Assembly: GCF_028532485.1 (NCBI RefSeq)
Contig: NZ_CP116942.1
Coordinates: 2,418,001 to 2,482,000 of the forward strand
Length of the DNA: 64,000 nucleotides
Source of the DNA: Iamia majanohamensis
GTDB lineage: Bacteria > Actinomycetota > Acidimicrobiia > Acidimicrobiales > Iamiaceae
Direction of reading: 5' to 3'
A program made the position numbers and the translations under genes. This document shows positions 58,260 to 64,000 of the stretch, in pieces. The notes under the pieces are model-generated. The model was given only the letters and a program-made list of their open reading frames with translations. It was not told where the DNA came from and ran no database searches. Each line of letters begins with the position of its first letter. Position 1 is the stretch's first letter.

Positions 58260-58310
58260 CTCCTGCCGTGCGGGCCTCACCGGACCCGCTTCACGGACGC
58301 CCCGACCCTA
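58260..58310 (-). promoter_or_regulatory. pyrR promoter box, PyrR-binding hairpin and ribosome-binding site
   Basis: On the minus strand TAGGGT (58310-58305), then from 58296 a stem CCGT / ACGG and GCGGG / CCCGC around the loop TCCGGTGAGG, ending at 58266; C and AGGAG (58264-58260) follow at once, 5 nt before the GTG. The whole leader is only about 44 nt, with no room for a terminator, so regulation must act on translation. Confidence 0.8.
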
Positions 58311-58901
58311 CACCCGGCCTGGCGCCCCACCAGGGGGTGGCCCCGGCGGGAGGGGCCCGGCCCACAGCTCGTGCTCGGCGTCGAAGCGGCCCCGGCGGGT
58401 GAGGCCCGCGCCCGCCGCGACCCGCTGCGAGGCCACGTGGTCGGGTGCGATGCGCGCCACCCAGGCCCCGATGCCGAGGGCGGGGCCGGCCCAGGTGCCC
58501 AGCAGGCGGACCGCGGCGGTGGCCACGCCCCGGCCCCGCCGGTCGGGCAGCACCCACCACCCCACCTCCCACACGACCTGCTCCCGGGTCGGGCCCCCGC
58601 CCTCGGCCGGGGCGCGCAGCCGCCGGCGGACGACGCCGACCTCGCCCCAGGGCTCGTCGCCGTCGAGGGCGCAGACGGCGAGGTCGACGGCCAGGCCGGT
58701 CGCGGCCCGGGTCCCGGCCCCTGCGATCCAGCGGGCCGCGGCCTCCGGCGAGCGGTCGGCCGGCGCCCGCGACGCCCCCCGGACGTCGGGCACGGCCCAC
58801 GCCGCCGCCAGGGCCGCGGCGTCCTCGTCCCCCCAGGCCCGCAGGCGCAGGCCGTGGCCGGGGTCGGAGAGGCCCGCCGGGGGCGGGGCGGCCCCGGTCA
58901 C
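58308..58901 (-). CDS. GNAT-family N-acetyltransferase
   Basis: 197 residues. The Rim-type acetyltransferase pattern is visible: LRLRAWGDEDAAALAAAWAV at the start, VVWEVGWWVLPDRRGRGVAT with the acetyl-CoA loop RRGRGVA, then IAPDHVASQRVAAGAGLTRR. The substrate could be an amino group on a protein or small molecule. The start is uncertain; GTG 58901 is the nearest one with a complete domain. The TAG stop lies inside the -10 box of pyrR, so the two units are packed end to end. Confidence 0.8.
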   Translation of the reverse strand: MTGAAPPPAGLSDPGHGLRLRAWGDEDAAALAAAWAVPDVRGASRAPADRSPEAAARWIAGAGTRAATGLAVDLAVCALDGDEPWGEVGVVRRRLRAPAEGGGPTREQVVWEVGWWVLPDRRGRGVATAAVRLLGTWAGPALGIGAWVARIAPDHVASQRVAAGAGLTRRGRFDAEHELWAGPLPPGPPPGGAPGRV

Positions 58902-59018
58902 CGGGGCGGGACGGGCCCCGGGGCCACCGTCGGGGGCCGCCGGTCGAGGTCCACGGGCCGGGAGTCTGCCACCGCCGTCGGCGGGACGGCCCGGGGGTGC
59001 TGCGGTAGGTTCGCCGGC

Positions 59019-59486
59019 GTGGCCACCGGTCCCGCCACCCGGGGGGCCGGGCAGGCCGCCGGCGCCCTGGGCGGGGTGCTGCTGCTGGTCGCCGCCGCGC
59101 TCCCCTGGTCGGGCCGGGGGGCGGGCTCGGCCCTGGCCCTCCACCGGGTGGGCGACCTGGTGCTCTCCGGCGCCGTCGACGCCTGGGTCCCCCGGTGGGC
59201 CGGCCTCGCCGTCTACGCCGTGCCCCTCGGGGGTGCCGCCCTCCTCGTCGCCGCCGGCCTCGGCGGGCGGGCCGGGGCCGCCGTCGCCGCCGGTGCCGTC
59301 GTCGCGGCCGCGGCCGGCGCCGCCGTGGTCCTGGTGGCCCTCGACCGGGTCGGGCGGACCGGCACGGGCGCGGGCGCGCTGGTCGCCGGCGCCGGGCTCG
59401 CCCTGGGGGTGGCCGCGGCGGTCCTGGCCCGGCCTGCACCCCCCTCCCACCCGGCGGACGGGGAGGGCCACACCCCGGGGGTGTGA
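59019..59486 (+). CDS. Small four-helix membrane protein
   Basis: 155 residues with four hydrophobic segments (starting near GGVLLLVAAALPW, WAGLAVYAVPLGGAALLVAA, AVVAAAAGAAVVLVAL and GALVAGAGLALGVAAAVLA). The motif LPWSGRG after helix 1 and a short Pro/Gly tail are notable; no family recognised. TAGGTT (59006-59011) lies 7 nt before GTG 59019, so it is leaderless. The minus-strand GNAT gene is divergent from it. Confidence 0.7.
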   Translation: MATGPATRGAGQAAGALGGVLLLVAAALPWSGRGAGSALALHRVGDLVLSGAVDAWVPRWAGLAVYAVPLGGAALLVAAGLGGRAGAAVAAGAVVAAAAGAAVVLVALDRVGRTGTGAGALVAGAGLALGVAAAVLARPAPPSHPADGEGHTPGV

Positions 59487-59591
59487 CCCCTCCCTGTTCC
59501 CCGCCGGTCGGGGCTCGCGCCCCGGGCGCGGTGGTACCTTCCGAGCCGACGTCCGGCCCCCTCCCGGACGGCGGATCGACAGAGGACCGAG

Positions 59592-61079
59592 ATGAGCAAC
59601 CCACCCCCCGAGGACCCCGGCCCCGAGACCACGCCCGGGTGGCGCACCGGCCGGCAGGCCCCGAGCGGCCCCACCCCGCCCCCCGCCGGGGCGCCCTCGT
59701 CCCCGACGCCTCCCCCACCCCCGTCGCAGCCCACCCCGCCCCCGGCGCCGCCGACCGTGACCACCGGCCCCACGGGCGCACCCCCACCGCCGCCCCCGGG
59801 GCAGGCGCCGCCCCCCGGCCAGGCGCCCCCGCCGGCCCCCCCGGGCCAGGGGCCGCCGCCCGCGGGACCCACCCCCGGCCCCGCCACCGGCGGCTACGGC
59901 GCCCCCCCGGGCTACGGCGCCCCGCCACCCCCCGCCAAGAGCAGCAAGGCCCCCCTCTTCATCGGGCTGGGCGTGGCCGCGCTGCTGGCCGTGGTCGTCC
60001 TGGCCATCGTGGCCGTCACCGTGATCGGCGGCGACGACGACGGCGGCACCACGACCACCACCGAGGACCCGGCCCTCGACGAGGCCCGCAGCGACCTGCA
60101 GGCCGCGCTGGCCGCCGACGACCGCGAGGCGATCACCGAGATCGTGGGCGACGAGCCCGACCTGCTCGACGACGCCACCACGGCGACGGCGGGCGAGGTC
60201 ACGCCGGTGACCCTCGGCGAGCAGGGCCTGGCCGTCGTCACCTACGCGGCGACCGCCGACGAGGGCTTCCAGGTCACCGCCAGCGGCTCCGGCGACCAGG
60301 AGGTCGGCGCCGCCGTCCTCGACCCCGACGACCAGGTCGTGGGCACCGCGGGCGAGGTCATCGAGCCCGACCAGGACGGCGACGACACCATCCTCGTGTT
60401 CTCCCAGGACGGCGAGGCCGGCGACGTCGACCTCACCGTGGGCCAGGTCGACGCCGAGCCCATCTTCCTGGAGGAGCCCACCGACGGGTCCATCGAGCGG
60501 GCCGGCGCCGTCGTCCAGTACGAGGCCGACCTCGACCAGGACGCCCGCTACGCGGTCGTCCTGGAGGGCTCCGACGCCGCCGTCACCGTCCGCGACCCCG
60601 ACGGCACCGAGGTCGAGACCACCTCGAGCACCCAGGGCCTGCAGTTCGACGCCCCCACCGACGGCACCTACGCCCTGCAGGTCTCGGGCACCGGCGACGC
60701 CACCCCCTCCTTCACCGTCACCCTCAACCCGATCGCGGACTTCACCATCACCAACCTGACCGACGGCGAGCCCGCCGAGTCGGGCTTCGGCTACACCTAC
60801 GCCACCCCCGAGGAGGCCGACAACCTCTTCGGCCGCTTCCGGGTCGAGGTGCGCGAGGGCGTCACCATCCGGGTCACCAGCACCCCGCAGGGCGGCGCCG
60901 ACGTCGCCCTCTCGCTGCGCATGGACGGGGCCGAGGACGACATCCGCGACGACGCCGGCCCGGGCCAGCCCGAGTCGATCGAGTTCACCGCCGACGCCTA
61001 CAGCCGCCTCGAGTTCCAGAGCGCAGTGATCAACTCCACCCCGGACGTCACGACCATCACGGTCGAGCGGGTGAGCTGA
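59592..61079 (+). CDS. Pro-rich membrane-anchored surface protein
   Basis: 495 residues. The first 115 are Pro/Gly/Ala-rich and disordered, with PGQAPPPGQAPPPAPPGQG repeats and GYGAPPGYGAPPPP, and should stay in the cytoplasm. One membrane helix (about 121-146) is followed by an acidic outside region with beta-rich repeats (YAVVLEGSDAAVTVRDPDG, YALQVSGTGDATPSFTVTL), resembling bacterial pre-peptidase C-terminal domains. ATG 59592 with AGAGGA upstream; TACCTT at 59535 is a possible -10. No function known. Confidence 0.75.
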   Translation: MSNPPPEDPGPETTPGWRTGRQAPSGPTPPPAGAPSSPTPPPPPSQPTPPPAPPTVTTGPTGAPPPPPPGQAPPPGQAPPPAPPGQGPPPAGPTPGPATGGYGAPPGYGAPPPPAKSSKAPLFIGLGVAALLAVVVLAIVAVTVIGGDDDGGTTTTTEDPALDEARSDLQAALAADDREAITEIVGDEPDLLDDATTATAGEVTPVTLGEQGLAVVTYAATADEGFQVTASGSGDQEVGAAVLDPDDQVVGTAGEVIEPDQDGDDTILVFSQDGEAGDVDLTVGQVDAEPIFLEEPTDGSIERAGAVVQYEADLDQDARYAVVLEGSDAAVTVRDPDGTEVETTSSTQGLQFDAPTDGTYALQVSGTGDATPSFTVTLNPIADFTITNLTDGEPAESGFGYTYATPEEADNLFGRFRVEVREGVTIRVTSTPQGGADVALSLRMDGAEDDIRDDAGPGQPESIEFTADAYSRLEFQSAVINSTPDVTTITVERVS

Positions 61080-61100
61080 CCGGAGAGGGGGCGCGGAGGG

Positions 61101-63455
61101 ATGAGCCAGCTGCCGCCGGGACCGAGGACCCCGCCGGGCCCGGGTGCCACCCCACCCCCTGTGCCTCCCCCGCCCCCCGGGGCCCCACCACCGCCTCCCG
61201 GTGCGCCACCGCCGCCGGGGGCGCCACCGCCGGGGTTCGGCCCCCCCGCCCAGGGCGGCGGGCCGGGCGGCCCGGGCGGTCCCCCGCCCGGGTACGGCGC
61301 CGCCCCGCCCCCCCGGCGGCGGCGGGGCCTGCTCGCCGCCGCGCTGGTGGCGGTGGGGGTGCTGGCCGTCGGGGCCGTCGGGGTCCTCGTGGTCCGGGCC
61401 GTCACCGGTGGCAGCGGCGGCGCCAGCAGCCCCGAGGCTGCGGTCGAGGACCTGGCCGCCGCCCTCGAGGAGGAGGACCCGGTGGCCGCGCTGGCGGCCA
61501 TGGACCCCGACGAGGTCGAGGCCCTGGGCGACGTCTACGAGCAGGCCGCGGCCCGGGCCGCGGCGATCGGCTTCGCCCCCGGCGAGGCCACGCTGGCCGG
61601 TGTCGACGTCGCCCTCTCGGGGGTGACCTACGACGTGGAGGAGCTGGGTGACGGGGTGGCCCGGGTGACGATCACCGACGGCGAGGCCGACCTGACGGTC
61701 GACGGCGGCACCCTGGGCGACCGCACCGAGGCCGTGCTGGAGCGCCAGGCGGAGGCCGACGGCGGGGACCCCGACGGCGACCGCGACGGCGAGCTGGAGG
61801 CCGAGGACCTGGTCGTCACCGACGACGACGGCGACGAGGTCGAGCCCTTCGTCGTCACCGTCGAGCGGGGTGGGGGCTGGTACGTCAGCCCCCTCCACAC
61901 CGCGGCCCAGTACGCGGTGGACGCGCTCGGCCTCGACGCCCCCACCTTCCCCGCCCCCGACGGCGGCGAGGGCGCAGCCGACCCCGAGGCCGCGGTCATG
62001 GACCTGCTGGTCGCTGCGGGCGACGGCGACGGCGAGGCCACCGGCGAGCTGGCCGCAGGGGCGGGCGGCGAGGCGGTGCGGGCCTACGCAGGCGCCCTCG
62101 AGGGGCTGGTCGGGCGGCTGGGCGAGGACACCTCGGCCGAGGTCGACGTCCTCGAGACCGAGGTCGCCGAGCGGGACGGGGGCGGCCGGCGGGTCACCAT
62201 CACCCGCCTCGAGGGGACGCTCACCTACACCGACGACGACGGCGAGGAGCGCCGGGCCGACGTGTCCTGGGACGGGACCTGCCTGGACGTCGAGACCCGC
62301 AGCCTGCAGGGCGACGGCGAGGCCATGACCGACGACGAGGAGGATGCCGCGACCGTGGCCACCTCCGACCTCTGCCTCACCGAGGGGTGGGAGCGCATCG
62401 GCATCGACTCCCTCTCGGTCGTGGTCGTGGAGGAGGACGGCGGGTGGCGGGTCGACCCCCTGGCCACGCTCACCGACTACGCCGACGACGTCGTGCCCGA
62501 GGTCGACGGGGCCACCGTGCTGCGCCTCCTCGACGTCCCCGAGCTGGCCGAGCCGACCGGCTCGGTGGCCGTCGGCTCCCCCACCGACGTCGAGCTCAAC
62601 GACGCGGGCTACGCGGTGCTCACCCTGGAGGCCACCGCGGGCGAGGCCTTCACCGTCAGCGCCGAGCTGCCCGACGACGTCGACGACGAGCTGCAGGCGT
62701 TCCTGGTGGCCCCCGACGGCTCCGCCCTCTCCGCCTTCGACCTCGTCGACCCCGAGGAGTCCGGCGAGTACCTCCTCGTCGTGGGCAAGGACGGCTTCAG
62801 CGCAGGGACGGCGACGGTCCGCACCAGCCGCCTGGTCCGGCGCGACCTCACCGTGGGCGAGGCCGCCTCGGGCGGCCTGGGCCAGCCCGGCGACGTGGTC
62901 GAGTACGCGGTCGACCTCGAGGCCGACGCGACCTACCGCCTCGTCTACAACCAGCCCGACCTCCTCTACTCCGTGGTCGACCCCGACGGCCTGTCGCTCG
63001 AGCTCACCGAGGGCGACGAGGACGGGACCGCCACCTTCACCACCGACGAGGCCGGCACCCACGCCGTGCGGGTCGAGAGCGGGTCCGACGCCACCACCGG
63101 CGCCTTCCGGGTGAACGTGGTCGAGGTGCCGCCGTTCGTGCTCGGCAACGGCACCTCGGCCGAGGCCAGCGGCGAGGTGCTGGCCCCCGGCGACAGCCAG
63201 TTCATCGACCTCACCGTCCAGGGCGGGCGCGAGGTCCTGGTCGACGTGGTCGCCGACGCCCCCGCCTTCGACCCGGTGTTCATCGTCAAGGACCCGGCCA
63301 CCGACACCGAGCTGCGCCGGTTCAACAGCGGCGGGCCCGGCGCGGGCGAGTCGGTCTCCTTCGCCCCGGAGGAGACCACCACCTACCGCATCGAGGTGCA
63401 GGGCTCGGCCAGCACGGTGGGGCCCTTCACCCTCACCGCCGAGCTGGTGGCCTAG
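61101..63455 (+). CDS. Larger Pro-rich membrane-anchored surface protein, relative of the upstream gene
   Basis: 784 residues, same plan as its neighbour: a Pro/Gly-rich cytoplasmic head to about 70, RRRR and a membrane helix at 76-99, then a long acidic outside part. This contains NTF2-like or DUF4878-like segments (AAVEDLAAALEEEDPVAALA; AVMDLLVAAGDGDGEATGEL) and C-terminal beta repeats like pre-peptidase domains (GQPGDVVEYAVDLEADATYR, DSQFIDLTVQGGREVLVDVV). ATG 61101, 21 bp after the previous stop. Its TAG shares a CTAG with the nusB stop. Possibly an envelope sensor; function unknown. Confidence 0.75.
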   Translation: MSQLPPGPRTPPGPGATPPPVPPPPPGAPPPPPGAPPPPGAPPPGFGPPAQGGGPGGPGGPPPGYGAAPPPRRRRGLLAAALVAVGVLAVGAVGVLVVRAVTGGSGGASSPEAAVEDLAAALEEEDPVAALAAMDPDEVEALGDVYEQAAARAAAIGFAPGEATLAGVDVALSGVTYDVEELGDGVARVTITDGEADLTVDGGTLGDRTEAVLERQAEADGGDPDGDRDGELEAEDLVVTDDDGDEVEPFVVTVERGGGWYVSPLHTAAQYAVDALGLDAPTFPAPDGGEGAADPEAAVMDLLVAAGDGDGEATGELAAGAGGEAVRAYAGALEGLVGRLGEDTSAEVDVLETEVAERDGGGRRVTITRLEGTLTYTDDDGEERRADVSWDGTCLDVETRSLQGDGEAMTDDEEDAATVATSDLCLTEGWERIGIDSLSVVVVEEDGGWRVDPLATLTDYADDVVPEVDGATVLRLLDVPELAEPTGSVAVGSPTDVELNDAGYAVLTLEATAGEAFTVSAELPDDVDDELQAFLVAPDGSALSAFDLVDPEESGEYLLVVGKDGFSAGTATVRTSRLVRRDLTVGEAASGGLGQPGDVVEYAVDLEADATYRLVYNQPDLLYSVVDPDGLSLELTEGDEDGTATFTTDEAGTHAVRVESGSDATTGAFRVNVVEVPPFVLGNGTSAEASGEVLAPGDSQFIDLTVQGGREVLVDVVADAPAFDPVFIVKDPATDTELRRFNSGGPGAGESVSFAPEETTTYRIEVQGSASTVGPFTLTAELVA

Positions 63456-63880
63456 GCCGACCCCTCGGGCCGGGCCGCGGCCTCCGAGGCGATCGCCGAG
63501 AGCACGCCGTTCACGAACCGGCCCGAGTCGTCGGTGGAGTAGCGCTTGGCCAGCTCCACCGCCTCGTTGATGGCCACGTTGCGGGGCACGTCGGGGCGGT
63601 GGAGCAGCTCGTAGGCGGCCATCCGCAGCACGGTGCGGTCGACGGCCGGCATGCGCTCGACGGTCCACCCCCGGGCGTGGCGCCCGATGGTGGCGTCGAG
63701 GTCGTCGCGGTGCTCGGTGACGCCGCGCACCACGTCGGCGGCGTGGTCCTCCACCGCCACCGGCTGGGCCGCCAGCACCTCGACGCCGCTCTCGTCCTTG
63801 GTCTCGGCCTCGTAGAGGAGGGCGAGGGCCCGTTCCCGGGCCTCGCGGCGGGACCCGACCCCGCCGGGACGGTCAGGCAC
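63452..63880 (-). CDS. nusB: Transcription antitermination factor NusB
   Basis: 142 residues. [17 protein letters not shown] at the start, [18 protein letters not shown], and [20 protein letters not shown] with FVNGVL are the all-helical NusB signatures. With NusE it binds boxA of rRNA transcripts. GTG 63880 overlaps the efp stop by 8 bp. Confidence 0.96.
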   Translation of the reverse strand: MPDRPGGVGSRREARERALALLYEAETKDESGVEVLAAQPVAVEDHAADVVRGVTEHRDDLDATIGRHARGWTVERMPAVDRTVLRMAAYELLHRPDVPRNVAINEAVELAKRYSTDDSGRFVNGVLSAIASEAAARPEGSA

Positions 63881-64000
63881 GGGTGATGTACTCGCCGGAG
63901 CGGGTGTCGATGCGCAGGCGGTCGCCCACGTTCACGAAGAGCGGGACGTTGACCACCAGCCCCGTCTCGAGGGTGGCGGGCTTGGTGGCGCCCGAGACCC
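63873..64000 (-). CDS. efp: Elongation factor P, C-terminal end (partial)
   Basis: The visible 42 codons end [20 protein letters not shown] followed by [10 protein letters not shown] and a stop. This is the conserved last OB domain of EF-P, which relieves ribosome stalling at proline runs. The two Pro-rich proteins next door are obvious clients. The start is outside the window. Confidence 0.95.
   Translation of the reverse strand, partial: VSGATKPATLETGLVVNVPLFVNVGDRLRIDTRSGEYITRA

Noticed and set aside
58308-63668. A 1786-codon open minus-strand frame across the surface-protein genes
   Set aside because: It is antisense to two well-formed plus-strand genes and is low-complexity Gly/Arg/Ala/Pro in most of its length. 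Very high GC keeps antisense frames open. Only the GNAT domain from about 58901 is real.

Overview
The window looks like a chromosomal segment of a very GC-rich actinobacterium. The best fit is a deep-branching lineage such as the Acidimicrobiia (Iamia-like); this rests on gene order and protein style and is not proven. Almost all the DNA is housekeeping. Most genes lie on the minus strand, packed with TGATG, ATGA and especially GTGA stop/start overlaps. I see no transposase, integrase, phage gene, CRISPR array or tRNA.

Read along the minus strand from the right edge: efp (partial)-nusB; a PyrR-controlled pyrimidine block (pyrR-pyrB-pyrC-alaX, then carA-carB-pyrD-pyrF); mihF, an archaeal-type CMP kinase where guanylate kinase is expected, rpoZ, coaBC, metK and priA; a divergent MarR/drug-efflux pair; def-fmt-rsmB-mog; an FMN riboswitch with ribD-ribE-ribBA-ribH; HAD-FKBP-hisG-csd; then infC-rpmI-rplT-rRNA methylase-histidine kinase-pheS-pheT and a complete arginine pathway argC-argJ-argB-argD-argF-argR-argG-argH. 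At the left edge lies the start of a probable argS. Plus-strand genes form short islands: AbiEi/DUF559-like, an ABM monooxygenase, DUF1844-galE, a two-component system with a sulfite-oxidase-like enzyme, DUF1254-TetR, RsmC-like plus MFS, and a run of three membrane or surface proteins before nusB.

Regulation is unusually readable. Two PyrR-binding RNA hairpins (TCC-N-G-N-GAGG loops) lie directly on the Shine-Dalgarno sequences of pyrR and of a 24-codon leader ORF coupled to carA. Two nearly identical promoters in front of argC and argB carry ArgR palindromes inside a 19-bp spacer. An FMN riboswitch precedes ribD. infC seems to start at ATA. About a dozen genes show a TANNNT box 5 to 9 nt before the start codon, which suggests leaderless transcripts.

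The most curious unexplained structure is a set of roughly 45-60 bp palindromic repeats, almost always in head-to-tail pairs (one triplet), filling the gaps between genes at eight places and belonging to at least six sequence families. One family occurs at two places 19 kb apart. A smaller palindrome sits next to a duplicated argD tail between argD and argF, leaving a 35-codon ORF that keeps the two genes coupled.
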